The notes: generated by a model from the sequence alone, not told the origin. Positions 24,913 to 37,136 are shown, counted from the stretch's first letter. The stretch is 64,000 bases of DNA from Oscheius tipulae (GCA_037178975.1 JASJZH010000001.1:3162001-3226000); one strand, 5' to 3'. Made by a program: numbers and translations.

Positions 24913-26143
24913 ATGGCGGAAAATGAACAGAAACCGAGATCTAAAGACGTAAGTTTTCTTCGTTTTGGTTTCGCACATGTTTATTTGCAGAAAAATTCAC
25001 TGGGAGCCGTGGCCAAATCGCTCATATCGGGAGCAATAGCCGGTGCTGTCGCCAAAACAACAATCGCGCCTCTGGATCGAACCAAAATCAACTTCCAAGG
25101 TACCCTTTCCATTGTTTCCAGCCCGTATTTACCTTCAGTTTCGAGTACACGAGGATATTCCTTCAAATCGGCGTTCAAATTCATCCGACTGACATATCAA
25201 CAGCAGGGTTTCTGGGCCCTGTATAGAGGAAATGCCGCCACAATGGCTCGGGTAATGCCTTACGCAGCCGTCCAATTCGCCTCTTTCGAGCAGTACAGAC
25301 GAGTTCTGCACGTGGACACGAGTAAAGAGTAAGTCTTTCTTCTTTTTCTCACTTTAAAATTCATTTTTAGCACGAGGACGCCGTATCGCCGTCTGCTAGT
25401 TGGGTCCCTGGCTGCTTCGACGGCGACTCTCATTACATATCCGCTGGATACGGCCAAGGCATTGATGTCAATATCAACAAAGAAAGAATACGGGTCTCTG
25501 GCTGAGGTTGGCTTGCTATTTTACTGCAAAAAAAGGTTTCCAGGTTTTTGTCAAGACATATCAAAAAGGCGGCGTCAAACTGCTGTATAGAGGCATCTAT
25601 CCCACCTTGTTGGGTGTCGTTCCCTACGCAGGAACATCTTTTTTCACCTATGAAACGTTGAAATTGATTTACAAAGACTCCACGGGAAAGGAGCACGTCT
25701 CTGCGCCGTATAGGATGCTCTTTGGTACGTTTTTCTGACTTCGAATACGCGTCAACCAGCTCCCATACGGCGTTAGAAATCTCTCCTCGACAGCAGACAT
25801 CATTAATCTTCAAAAGTTCCGAACAGATAACATTCATTCCAGGTGCCTTGGCGGGCCTTTTTGGCCAGAGCTTCTCCTATCCGCTGGACATTGTGAGACG
25901 ACGAATGCAGACGGGCAGAGTGCCTCCAGGACAGGGACCGATGAAAACGCTCTATCTCGTCTGGAAAAATGGTTAGTGACTTTTTTAACTCCAACTTTCC
26001 AATCAAAATTTCCAGAAGGACTGAAGAGAGGCGTGTACAAAGGCCTCAGTATGAACTGGATCAAGGGACCGATCAGCGTGGGAGCTTCCTTCACGACCTA
26101 CGAGGGAGTACGCGAATTTCTCCATACGATGCATTTGGATTAG
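24913..26143 (+). CDS. Mitochondrial carrier, SLC25A42-like (CoA/ADP transporter)
   Basis: Inner-membrane mitochondrial carrier with the usual three tandem repeats. Each repeat shows its signature: [29 protein letters not shown] and [14 protein letters not shown]. The first-repeat form [11 protein letters not shown] with SFKSAFKFI and [18 protein letters not shown] is characteristic of SLC25A42, which imports coenzyme A in exchange for adenine nucleotides. The protein begins [12 protein letters not shown] and ends [11 protein letters not shown]. About six exons with short introns. The substrate assignment rests on similarity; the related SLC25A16 group is the main alternative. Confidence 0.88.
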
Positions 26144-26975
26144 AGCAGTCTAGAGTGTTTTAGTCGTCCGCCGAATAGTCAAAAAAATTGCTCAATCGCG
26201 AATCTCTCGAGTTATCCGTCCAATAACCGGTAAACCTCTCTCCATTTCAATCCCCAGCGATGCCCAGTTGCTCCACTGCCATTTTCCTCATACTCACCCC
26301 CCGTTTACTCGTCTTTTTTCCTACTTGTGCCTTTACTCCCCCGAGGTAATCCGAGCGGTCTTTCCTCTAGTCTCTTGTAACTTGTCTGTGATGTAGATAT
26401 GTTTTTGTAGAGTGAATCGTAGAGAGTTTATTAAGCCGAAGTGAAGATTTTTATAGATTCTTTACTGTTGTAGTAAATGTTCCAGCGCATCGAAATACAT
26501 CTGCCTTGCTGAAAAGAGGTCAACATGGGGAAGTTGTTGCATTATTTGTTTATTTTGGAGCAGATTGATCAAAGGCGGATAAGATTGGCCCAGTTGGTCG
26601 CGTTATCTAAATTTCCCACGAACATTTTTGTCTCGATCTGCTTATAAACAACAGCTTTTTAAGGTTTTCGTCGCTCATGACGTAAAAGAATTCTTTCTGA
26701 TTGCCGCCAAAGTAACATTCATTTGAATGTTCTTCAGCTTGACGTGAATCGAATTACCGTTTCTCAGCATTTGCTCTTAAAGGAAAACTGCCGATCGATG
26801 TGGTTAGTGGGCTCACGATTGTGATCCCTATCTTTCTGAGATGTAAAATTTGCTCACTCGTCTGAAAATAAGCTAGGAAGATAACCAATTTGATTCCTTC
26901 TACAAACGCCGAAGCGTTAAATTTTCGATAAGATCTTCTAAGATTCAGAACATCGAACGGGTACAAATCGAAAAA
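26144..26975. other. Intergenic, with unassigned minus-strand open frames
   Basis: No supported gene. Minus-strand frames between 26610 and 26966 look protein-like (for example CYFGGNQKEFFYVMSDENL followed by LKKLLFISRSRQ before a stop at about 26610) but cannot be joined into a model with a start codon. They may be a decayed gene. Confidence 0.35.
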
Positions 26976-28408
26976 TGACGGAGACCGGCTCTCAAGCCGG
27001 CGGAGAGCTTCTTATCGAATATTGTGGGTTTTCTTCCTCCATTTCGATTTCAGTCCGCGTGATTCAGATCATCCGTTGAAGGGAGACGTCTGCTACGTGC
27101 CGTGGCGTAAACAGTACTGGCCGTCTCTAGTCAAGAATAGCTATCCAAAGAAGATAACCTACGCCTTTTTCCCCCTTCCCGAGAATGAAAAAGCAACGAC
27201 TTTTACTCTTTCCCAGCCCAAGGTACCCTTTTCAGTTGACACATTGACCGAAATGTGTTTAGAAATCAATGAAGCTCGCCTTGACAGACATCGCTCCAGA
27301 TAATTCAACGAGCGACTACATTGAAGCTCTGGAAGCGGCCAAGGAGTACATATCTGCGTGTGGATTGACCGAAGGATGGACGTGCAACAGAGAGGATCCG
27401 ATGAAGGCTCTGATCGAGGGAATTAAGCGTCAAAACATGGTAAGTTATCCTGTTTTGAGGCAAAGTTTGCTTGAAAATGAACATTTTTAGATGAACAACA
27501 ACCACTATGCTCTTGAACTCGACGAGGACGATTTATTGGACGAGGATATGAGAAGTGTCGATTCGGGCGGAGACGCTTCTGAAGCAAGTCATCAATCGGG
27601 TTTCGATGACGCCGATCTGCCAGACTCTGCTTCTCAGGCTGGTGTTCCTCCAAGCAAGAAAAAGAGGCTTTTCAGGAATAGGAATCGTCTGAGCAGTTAG
27701 TCCTTTACCCATCTACTATGAAACGAGTTTCAGATAGCATACTAGAGCCGTTCCGAATCGCTATGCCCTTTGAGGCTGGCCCTTCGCAGCCCTACAAGTT
27801 CCAGCCAGGCAATACCCTCAAATACACGGGTGCTCATCCTCTCAACGTTGTGCTTTTCGAAAATCTGGACGACTTTCTCATCGACATTTGGCAGGGCGAG
27901 AAGGTACGAGACTACCGAGTCGGCGCTCGCTACCAGTTACAAGTTTCCATTCCTTTCGCCAAACTTCTCAATGGTAAGGCTTTTCCCTACAAAGTGACCT
28001 ATTGTTCTTCAGATAACGACACGGACCTGCTCTTCGAACATTGCATAAATTTTGTGAAGCGCCACGAACCAGAGGCCCGTTTTCTTCCAGCTGTCGATCT
28101 CGTAGCTAACGTCCTCTTTCCCGAAGCTGTTCTTTCCGCTATCATGAAGGTAATTTGATTTTTGTATAGCAAATATTGAGGTTTTCCAGGAAAAGAAAGT
28201 GTCATATGAGGAAGCCGAGAAGTGTTTGATCTCTCACATGAGTAATACGGGATATCTAGTCGATCCGTGAGACTTTCTCTCTTTTTTTGCTACAAAAAAG
28301 ATTTTTAGAGAACAAAATGCCGGTCTAAATACGCTGTGTTCGGCCGCGATGGGCGAGCTGGACTTGCCCCCGACTGGCGAAGCGCTAACAGAAGAAAAGT
28401 CAAGTTGA
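26976..28408 (+). CDS. PWWP-like domain protein, nuclear
   Basis: The start codon at 26976 opens MTETGSQAGGELLIEYCG. Next comes a PWWP-like module at about residues 20 to 60 (LKGDVCYVPWRKQYWPSLVK), a fold that usually reads methylated histone H3 on nucleosomes. An acidic stretch (ELDEDDLLDEDMRSVDSGGD) and a basic cluster (PPSKKKRLFRNRNR), possibly a nuclear localisation signal, follow. The C-terminal half is well-formed and globular but not a family I recognise (DFLIDIWQGEKVRDYRVGAR). About seven exons. A chromatin role is inferred from the PWWP-like domain and the acidic/basic composition. Confidence 0.65.
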
Positions 28409-28529
28409 TCTACGATATAAGAGAAGGCCTTATTTAATAATTGAGATATATTTTTGAAAGTTGCAAAAACATGTTTATACTTCGTAATAAAGGTTGATTT
28501 GAAAAAAAAAGTTTCTGGAACATTTGACG

Positions 28530-28791
28530 ATGGCTACTACTCCGCTGACTAGCAGTGTCGACATTATCCGCGGCGAGTACAAGGTGGGCTACCGTTTAAG
28601 CTCAGTTTTGGTGGCTAGTTCAAAGTTCATTTTGATGGAAACGGGATTCTGCTTGGTTACAATGATACTGGGAATGGGAAGACTGATTCTGAACGTATTG
28701 ACTTAATTCTAACTCAAATTTTTTCCCAGATTCCAAGCAGAACAAGATGTCCACCAAAAAGGAACCTTTTTCAGGTCCTCATTCAAAATAG
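28530..28791 (+). CDS. Small two-intron gene of unknown function
   Basis: Start MATTPLTSSVDIIRGEYK, then an intron of about 35 bases (GTGGGC ... GGCTAG), an exon reading FKVHFDGNGILLGYND, a second intron ending TTTTCCCAG, and a polar last exon ending PFSGPHSK before TAG 28789-28791. The product is about 62 residues. The three pieces join in one consistent frame while other frames close, which supports a real gene. It lies 120 bases after the PWWP-like gene on the same strand, so a shared transcript is possible. No family is recognised. Confidence 0.45.
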
Positions 28792-28864
28792 GTTAGTATG
28801 CTTTGCAATTGGAGTCAGTTGGCTTGGTTTTTGCTAGTATCACGAGAAGATTCCACAAAAAACC

Positions 28865-29698
28865 ATGCTTCAACCCCAAAACAACTTTCAGCCCCTGGTC
28901 CCGGCCGAACGCTTCCTGGGTCCGCACATCTTCCTCGTCCGCCAGGCCGAGACCATAGCGGATGTGTTCCCGGACTGGATTCAGCGCTGTGAACTCGATA
29001 CTCCGTTCTACGTGCCCTTCGATCTGAACATGCCCATCTCGCTGCCGCGGCGTGCCTCAATGAAACTCGCCTACGAGGTCGATCCGCCGTTGAGTGAGAT
29101 CGGAAAGATCTGCTGTCAGATGCTGGCTCGAGACTTGGTGATCAGAAAAGGCGTCCCGATCCAGGCAATCTACTGCTCTCCAAGCCTAGCTGCCATTCAG
29201 ACATCCCAGGAAATCACTCACTACATGGGAGCACACTGTGGTCCAATCCGAGTCAATCCGGATCTCTGTGCCAATCGTCGTGCTTCCAAGTACTGGCTGA
29301 CCGGACATCAACTGCACAATCTGGGCTATCTGGTGGACGACGAGTACGAGCCGATGGCTGCCATGGATGCTGCCAAGTCCGTTGAAAGCATGCAGAGCAT
29401 TCTGAAGAGTTTCGTCACGGAGGTTGCCAATCTCTCAAGCAATGTGATGATTGTGGCGGATGCTCTGACTGTCAAGTGTATTAGCGACTCGGCCAACAGC
29501 ATTGTCCGCGTGGACGACCTCCAGACTGCCTACGATGTAGCCGAGCTATCCTTCCCTCCCGGCTCCTCGTGCACTCTCAAGCCCATCCACTGCAAGGATC
29601 AGATCCTCATCGAACCCTCCTCGACCAGAATCCGCCCCATCAAGGCCATCGGAATGTCAACGGGTCAGAACAAGGAGTTGGAAATAAACTACACCTAG
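28865..29698 (+). CDS. UBASH3/STS-like histidine phosphatase fold, catalytically dead
   Basis: Intronless gene of 277 residues in the histidine-phosphatase (phosphoglycerate mutase-like) superfamily, closest to the UBASH3/STS phosphatase domain: DLNMPISLPRR, AIYCSPSLAAIQTSQEI and NVMIVADALTV match STS landmarks. The catalytic RHG motif reads FLVRQAET, so the phospho-accepting His is Gln. The arginine usually found in the SPSLRxxQT motif is Ala. The second catalytic His (VAHA in STS) is Asp (VADA). With these residues lost it should not be a phosphatase and more likely binds phosphate or a partner. The lack of introns among intron-rich neighbours could reflect a retrocopy origin. Confidence 0.85.
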   Translation: MLQPQNNFQPLVPAERFLGPHIFLVRQAETIADVFPDWIQRCELDTPFYVPFDLNMPISLPRRASMKLAYEVDPPLSEIGKICCQMLARDLVIRKGVPIQAIYCSPSLAAIQTSQEITHYMGAHCGPIRVNPDLCANRRASKYWLTGHQLHNLGYLVDDEYEPMAAMDAAKSVESMQSILKSFVTEVANLSSNVMIVADALTVKCISDSANSIVRVDDLQTAYDVAELSFPPGSSCTLKPIHCKDQILIEPSSTRIRPIKAIGMSTGQNKELEINYT

Positions 29699-30195
29699 AC
29701 TACGATCGAGGGTCGATTCAATAAACTTACGCAATGATGTGGGCGTTCTTTAGTGTCTTGTGCTGTTTGAGGGTGGGTTCATGTGTTCCTTGTATATGAA
29801 AGCTTTTATCTTCTCCAGTAGTATGGTAGAGTAGGAAGCTTTCTAGTTCGATTATGTCATACTCTGAAACTGCAAAGATGTATGTCTCTTCGACCTCTCG
29901 TAAACCATCAGATACCTTGGGCCAGAGCTGGACTTTGCTTGTCGTTTATCTCTGGTTCCTTGACATCCGTGTCTTAATTTGTATTCCCCCTCACTGCCAG
30001 TCAATCACCCTCAAACTGAACTACAGGAGATTTCAATCAGCAGCCGGAAGTTGGTCAAAGCCCAAGGATACCGAGGGTGATCAGGTATGGAACAATATCC
30101 AAACCTTTCTACAAAAAACATCGTTTACGAGCAATATAGAAAATACTTGGAAGCAAGACTATTCGCTCGCTGAGCAACTCGGAAGATGGCCGAAT
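29699..30195. other. Region upstream of the REEP5-like gene
   Basis: An ATG at 29854 opens a long frame that runs through into the next gene in a different frame from the conserved REEP sequence; it is probably not translated to its end. This stretch should hold the missing first exon of the REEP5-like gene. Confidence 0.4.
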
Positions 30196-30695
30196 AAAGT
30201 GCTCCTGTCAACGCTAATGGACTTGTCGGAGGACTCCAACAAGCCCACTGCGACTTTCGCGCCTGGCACTACCAGGAGCACTGCTGTGGACTCTTCGACA
30301 AGGGAATGGGGTACCTCGGCACCCAGGGAATCAAGAGGGAGTTCGTCGGCTACGGAAGCATCGTGCTCATGCTGCTTCTGCTCTGTACGGGCTTCGCTCC
30401 TCTGGTGGCCAATCTCATTTGCATCATCTACCCGGTCATCGGTACTCTCAGTGTGCTTCGTGGACAGTCGAGTGAGGCCTGTCGCTTTCTCGTCTACTGG
30501 GTCATCTTCGGTCTCTTCTCGCTTTTCGACTACTACTTTGCCGAACTTACTCTTTACTGGGCCCTCAAGATCGTCCTGGCCGTCTTCCTCTATCTGCCTC
30601 AGATCCAGGGAGCTGTCTTTGTCTTCAGGTCCTTCGTCGAGCCGCTGGCCAGTCGCGGCGAGCACGCTCTCTGCTCCAAGTCTGCACAGCAATAA
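30196..30695 (+). CDS. REEP5/6-like ER membrane-shaping protein (TB2/DP1/Yop1)
   Basis: Member of the TB2/DP1/HVA22 family that inserts hairpins into the ER membrane and promotes tubule curvature. The recognisable part runs from CDFRAWHYQEHCCGLFDKGM through GIKREFVGYG, hydrophobic hairpins (IVLMLLLLCTGFAPLVANLI), the family core YPVIGTLSVL and FLVYWVIFGLFSLFDYY, to a short tail ending SKSAQQ. The start is unresolved: the best in-frame ATG (about 30185, MAE) is followed at its fourth codon by TAA, so translation must begin on an upstream exon or the sequence has an error. The family core is intact. Confidence 0.8.
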
Positions 30696-31846
30696 ATATT
30701 ACTGATTAATAAATAAATATTCCCTCTCTCTGTCAGTGTCCGCTCTACTGTCCTTCTATACCGTCCCTGTTTTGTTGTTTTTCTTGGCCCGTCTCGGTCC
30801 CATTACTCCCTTCAGTACTGCCGGCTCAAAGATTCCCAGGCACTCTGTTTTGGTAGGATGCTGGAAGTCCATCTGTCATTATGTTATATATCGATAGTTG
30901 AAACTATGTCGAAATAGCAGAGGCATCCCTAGACAATGTGTCTGGTTCCATCTGAAGCTAGATCCGTTCCTTTTCCATGAGTGGCCCCTGTCCGAGGACA
31001 AGCATAGCTTGAAATTTCCTAATAAAGATGCTTTTCAAGTCCGATGTAAAACGAACTTACGTCAGAGTCGACAAGTCAAAGAGACAGGAGAGAAGTGCGC
31101 GCACGTTTTTGCACGGACCTCTTGAACTTTGCTATATTTTGCTCTGGGAAAGATCTTGCTAGAAGAATACTTGATCTTAAAATTGGGGCGTGTCTCTACT
31201 AGGCAGACAGATGAGTTCGCTACTGTTCCATGAGTTACGAGAAAGCTCTCACCTACATGGTTTCGACTATTCAAACCATTCGCTGCGGAGACGGTACGGG
31301 AGAGCAAGTGTAGTAGATATAAAGTCTTCTCTCAAATAAAGAAGAGGGAGGTTGACAGAGACAGAGCAAGGAGCTGACAGACCTCGCTTTTAGTTATTTA
31401 TTTTCCTCAAAGCGTCTTCTAGTGGTTGTTGTAGAGGCCCTGGAGCGAGACCATAGCCTGCTTTGAATGAGACCTTCCACAGCCACTCTGACAGAGAAAG
31501 CCACTACTCGAACGAATCTGCTGGACCAGAAGGGATTGGGTCTTCAGACTCAATTGAGAAAACCAGTGCTGCCTCTGTTCAGCTCAAGGAAAATGTTATG
31601 AAACTGCCAACCGAAATGCACAAATTTCTGGAGGAAACGACATGGACCAAACGACGAGAAACTTTCGGAAGGAGCCAAGGAGAATACTCAAATCAAAGCT
31701 GGTCAGTCCAGTTAGAGCAAAGATTTGATAGAGCTATATTGACCCAAATTCGAGATATCTTACAATATCACCAGTATAGACAAAAGGAAAAGGTGGGCTG
31801 GTTTGGCCGGGTGGAACATCACAGTGGAACACCATAAAAAGTGAAG
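30696..31846. other. Intergenic, possible small gene on the plus strand
   Basis: Mostly without recognisable content. A plus-strand frame from about 31455 to 31837 (124 codons) is strikingly protein-like (LPTEMHKFLEETTWTKRRET, QLEQRFDRAILTQIRDIL) and follows a possible acceptor (GACCATAG). It lacks an ATG at its start, and its first internal ATG is well inside. It may be a last exon of an unrecognised gene or a decayed one. Confidence 0.35.
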
Positions 31847-34800
31847 TTAGACTGAATTGACGATGGCAAGGGTGCTGGGAGTGGAGAGGCTGATCGACTG
31901 GTCGGGGAAGAGACCGTCCAGACGGAAGTGACTGCCTCCAAGCTCGTAGACAGAGGGTTGAGTTACCCTGAATAGTTTTTTGTAGACTTCTCTCTAAAAT
32001 TTACCGTATTCGGAAAGTGAAGGTGTGTACTTGACCAGGAGCTATTCTGGCCTTTGTTTTGAGACGGTCAGGCCACCAGAGCTGTCGAGATTCGGGCGGT
32101 ACTTGGCTCACGGTCCCGACAGTTTCAGAGATCTGTAAGAAGGAGTATGAGTCAGGTGGAGTAATTGAGACCTTGGGCACGAAGGATATGCTGACTTCGG
32201 CTGTTCTCTGGTACGGGTCTTGGTTCAGAACTTGGAACTTGAGTGGCAGCTCACAGAATCTGAACCTACTGTTTTGGAAAAGTGTCTGACCTACCGTTGG
32301 CTACTGAAATCGTGTTTCAAGGCCTCCAAGGGCGGGCAATTGATAGTCAGAAGACTGTTCTGCGTTTTTTCTTCCATCTCAACTCCCGGAATTGGAAGGG
32401 AGAGTTCTTTGAAAGGGCACGGAAGGAAGATTTCTCCGATGACGATAGATTTCTAAATCATTGAATGAGTACAAGCTCTTGTAAAAACTAACAAATCCTC
32501 CTTGGTCAACGATACTGCTTCTCCAATAGACGGAGATCATTCTCTCGACAGCCGGAGGTTCTTCTCCGCCTGGACGAGGGAGAGACCATTTCGGGTAGTC
32601 TACTGGCTGGTCGAGCCAGAAAGAATCAGCTGCTTGGCGACTACCAGTACATGTAAAGCAGATGGAAACGCTCTGACTGTTGTCGAGGTGTACTGAAGTT
32701 GAGGATAGGATAGTATAGATAACTCTCACCTGGTTTGGTACTAACCGGTACTAATGCTAATCCTGAACTAACTACTTCGTAGTCGTATCCCTTGAACACA
32801 TGTTTGACCGTCTGAACTTTTAAAACATCCAGTTCTGCAATCTCCGCATCCGCATCCTTCGGGATCACATTGGTCACGTCCAGTTGTACCAGTCCTTTGA
32901 GAGGATCTAAACAGAACTTTTCATCTTGGATCCCAAAAAAAACATACTCAAAACTTTAGCTATAGCTCGAACGAGAGGGACAGCTGGAATGTCTACGACC
33001 AGTCTCCATTCCCTGTAGGAACCGGTAGGACTGCGGTAGAAGAAGAGCAAGACAACCGATTGGACGGATTCCGTCTGTGGTGCTCGGATACTGACAGTAA
33101 AAGTCTGAGTGTGTCCGACTAGGAACTGGGAAGAGAGGGAGTGAACACGGACGGTGTTCGTGTTCACTGCTAGCTCAGATGGACAGGGGTATCTGGAAGG
33201 GTTCAGTCCGATGAGAAGGAAAAAAACTCACATCTGATCATCGACATGACTCTCAACAAAGACCGAATCCACCGAGTTAGTCGCCAAGACAACGCCTTCC
33301 ACGTCCTCAGTACCAATGTTCCTGACCTAGAACCATTGAGAACTGAACAAAAAAGAACTGTCTCTCACCTCAACTTTGAGTCTAACTGCCTGCGAACAGT
33401 AGAAATGCTCAGTTTGGGGCTTCTGGACTTTGAAGTCCATTAGAGGCCATCGACGCGGAGAGATCTTGGCCGAGAGACGGTTGTCCTCCGAGTAGACCAC
33501 CTTTTTCATCTGCCCCTGGAGTTATCGGATATCTCTCAAGTGACTTGCCTCTTTATGGCTCCTGTTCAGTCTTTTCCCTTTGATAGTGAAAGGTATCCTT
33601 CCGAAGACTTCTCTCCCCTGTGAGTCAAGTAGCTTCATAATTACTGCCTTAATCCGGAAGGATTTGAGAACTGGAGATGGGAGAACAGACAACTCTACTT
33701 GTTTCTGTTCTCCCGGCCCGATTTCCAATCGGGGAATTGTCTCGTAGGAACTGATCGGCTGGACTGTTGGAGACTCTGGATCAAAAACTTTTGAGAACTG
33801 GGAAAACTTCTTACCGTCGTGATAGCTACACTCCCCCACCTCTAGATGGATGTCCTTCAATTGGATCGAAGTTACCAGTGGGTTCTCAAGAGTCACAATG
33901 GCTCGGAATCGTTCTTCGGGAGGAGTCTCACTGACATCCTTGTTGTCCGTCTCGTTGTCCGAGACCAAGTGCATGGAGCTCTCTATGAACGAGACGGAGC
34001 TACCCGCCACAGCATGAAAAGCTCCTCTTCTGATTGTCGACCACGGAATCTCGCCTTCCATCACCGTTTCACTGGATAGTGGTCTCTCTCCCCTGATTAT
34101 CTTTGTCTCTTGGGAACAGAGCTTTGGAACTGGTAGTTCGGCAGGATTCTCCACTGTTCCTTGTCCAAATCTCGTCAGGGTTTGAGCATATCCATCGACA
34201 AAACGGAATTGTTCCATGTCTGATTGTCGTGGGCTTGAGCGAAGGAGGCGAGCCGCACAGTCAATCGCGAGATTCTTGTCCGAAGACTGATTGGAGAGAA
34301 TGGAGCAAAGATGATCCTCAATACGGTCCCATTCCTTGCCGAAATAGTAACCCAAGGCGTGTCGATAGCATTCTGAAAGTGCCTTTTCCAAGAGGAATAG
34401 TATATGGATTACCTATTGCAACTGGCTGAACCGTTCCCTTCATGAAGCGGTTGCCTGCCAATACGTAGTAGAATCCGGACTTTCTTTGCATTCCGGCCTC
34501 TCCGAAGTATTTGGCGGCGTGAACCTGTGCCACTCCGACACAATGATCATTGTCGAGGATGGAGATCTGCGAAAGGAGGACAGCCGCATCTTGCCATTGT
34601 CCTAGCTCGCCCATGATTCGACCAGAGTTCAGGGCACATCTCATCACGGCACTGTACTTTCTGTAAAATTATAGATTTCTACTGAATGAGTTCTATTGGC
34701 TATCTGACTGTGTCTTGAATGTTAGCGCAGGCCAAAATGTTTGAAAAAGAACTCACGCTGATCCGCTGAGCATGTGCTTGATGGCGTCTTCGAGATATCT

Positions 34801-36485
34801 CATCGGGAACTGTTTGGCAGTCAGCTCGGGGGCAGAAAACCGAAGAGCGACAGCGGACATTTCCTGAAGGAGGAATGTTCACTTGTCTCTCTCAACTTCC
34901 TACCAAGGCAGCAGCGTGATAGAGCCACGCCTGATCGTTCTCGAACTCTTTCTTGACAGCCCTGTACTGAGCGTGTGCCCAGTCGTACAGGCCGAATTGA
35001 TAGGCTAGATCAGCCAGTCTTCTGCTCTTCATTTCTCCACTCTCGGCGGCGTATCTGTTAAAATAATGCAAGCGAAATATGACCAGACTCACGAGGTTGC
35101 CTGAGCCACAACGTTGTTCGAGCTGCCCCCGCCGAACCACTTCTTCATTCCACTCGTCAGAGATTTTCCGATCGTCCGTCGGTCAGCCAGCTGATCGTTT
35201 AGGGTCCGCATCAGTCTTTCTGCATGAGGGATCTGTGGCCTAATAGAACAGAGATAGCTTGCCTTACCAGAGAGTTTCGGAGAAAAGTCTCAATCATTTT
35301 TGAACAGGCGTCTCTGTCGGACTGAGAAGCTAGTTTGGGAGATGACTGTTCTAAAACACCAATGTTAGCTATTCGACAAAGGTCAGTACCATTGGAAGAA
35401 ACAGTTTTGGCTAGGGAACTCGAAAGGGTTGGCTGCATCATCCCATAAGAAGGAGCAATAGTAGAGACAGACGAGATGGACGAAGGCTATAATGATTCCT
35501 TAGGATTTAAAAGAGAAAACTCTACCAAACTATCTTTCCGATCGTTCTGATGACCTTCCTGAGCATGTTGCAAAGCCCTGATCAGGCCCTTTTCCAGTAG
35601 TCGATCAAGGAAATCTAGTCTCTGCCAGAGATCCGGAAGTCCCTCACTTGACCCTTCTCCGACCTTCAGAAGTTGACAAGAGTCTACGCCATAGGTCGAG
35701 CACATTTGGTTGAACAGTTGAGTGGATCTGAAGGTGTTATGATTCACAATCAGTTTACTTACTTGGCCTCATCATCTCTAGCTGCGTCGTGCACCAGAAT
35801 GTAATACTTCAAAGTATTAGGAGTCGTCCATTTGGGGGTGGCACAGTGAGACGGGCCGATACTTTTGTTCTCAGTTGTGGCGTGCTGTAAGTTTTTGGTT
35901 TCTTCAACAATGCGCTGACCAAGTTGTGGTAAACTGTCCTCTATTTGTTAGAAACTCCGTAAAAAGGAGGAAAAACAAGAACCAACCTGTTGAGTATGTT
36001 GAATCTGGATGAGTCTACTGAGCTCTCCCAGAGGATTCTCTTCTCCACTGGACACGACGAACATACACGCGATGAACGTCCTAAGGGTTTCGTGCTCGCT
36101 GGGCTCCGAAAATCGTTTCAAACATTCTTCGTAGTTCTCCAATGACTCGTCCAATTTGTTACTACAGGAAAGTGCCTATACGATTGACTCTTACTCTAAA
36201 GAAAGGTACCAACCTCTTGAAGAACATGTGGAAGAACAGAAAGCGAGAGGAGATGACCTTGTTTCCGGATATCTCGAAAGTCTATTGCTATCTTTGAGGA
36301 AATTGTCAGGCCAACCGGGTCCTGAACTTTGTTTTCTGCCCGCAAACAACTGAAATGTGCACCTTGACATCGAGGGTGTGTGTTGCAAAGGGATGCAGAA
36401 GGTGAGCGACAGTTGGGAAGCCACGACTTTGAATCCGAGTATCTGTTCCAGTTGAAGAGAGTACAGCCACAAGGGGACTCTCCAT
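31847..36485 (-). CDS. trpp-8: TRAPPC8 (TRAPP III complex subunit), full-length copy
   Basis: Subunit specific to the TRAPP III Rab1-activating complex, which acts in Golgi traffic and autophagy. Landmarks in order: SPLVAVLSST near the N-terminus; ETLRTFIACMFVVSSGEENP; GEMKSRRLADLAYQFGLYDW (matching IRKMADLCFLVQHYDLAYSC of human TRAPPC8); YRAVKKEFENDQAWLYHAAA; FYYVLAGNRFMKG; and ECYRHALGYYFGKEWDRIED. A long C-terminal half of Ig-like beta sandwiches follows, ending SISLSTPSTLAIVNSV. About 17 exons. The simplest start is MESPLV at 36485, but the paralogue at 41514 has about 40 extra N-terminal residues, so one more 5' exon is possible. Confidence 0.85.
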
Positions 36486-37136
36486 TTACCCTCCCTTCTT
36501 TTGTTGGAAAACGTGGGAAGAGTAGTGGAGCAGAGAACCGAATTGACAAGATGTTAAAGGTCTGCCGACGACAATTGAGCGAGAGAACACGAGCTTGACT
36601 CGATACTGCCAAGGTTCTAGGCTTCTTTTAGTCTCAAAATCGATTTTTCTTCATTTGATAGGGAAGTATACTAGGATAAAAAGAGGATAAACACCAAAAG
36701 AATCATGATTCAATGCCATGATTCTTTCAAGATGACAGCGATTTCGGAAGCATGGAAAGGGAGTAGTTGCAAGAAGGAACCACCAAAACTGTTTGTTTGA
36801 AGAAGGTTTGAACAAGGTCTGTTTCTCATTATAAATGGGTGGAAGGGAAAAGAAAGTCAATGGGAGTGGTGAAAACTGGAAGGCCTTTGTCATATTGAAG
36901 GTCCTCGATAAAATGCAATGCCGTCCAACGTTAGAGTGAAATCTGAACCAATAGATGTCGATTTGACATGCTTCCCAGTGATTCTGCAGCATATTTCAAC
37001 AGGGAAATTTTCTCGTCAAAAATGACTGCTCTTGTCCTGGGAAGACTGGTTACCACAAAGCTGCTGAAACGATTCTAAAGACAGTACCCAACTCCACGAA
37101 TAGAGGATGTACCATGCCGATCCAGTGAGACATATA
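36486..37136. other. Intergenic, between TRAPPC8 and the duplicated segment
   Basis: No supported gene. Contains the 5' flank of TRAPPC8 (minus strand) and sequence downstream of the MSP-domain gene. Confidence 0.5.

Noticed and set aside
30159-30692. 177-codon minus-strand frame
   Set aside because: Antisense shadow of the REEP5-like exon, acidic text without any recognisable motif.
29854-30705. 283-codon open frame on the plus strand
   Set aside because: Its second half overlaps the REEP5-like core in another frame and is Ser/Arg-rich low-complexity text. The conserved family sequence is in the overlapping frame.
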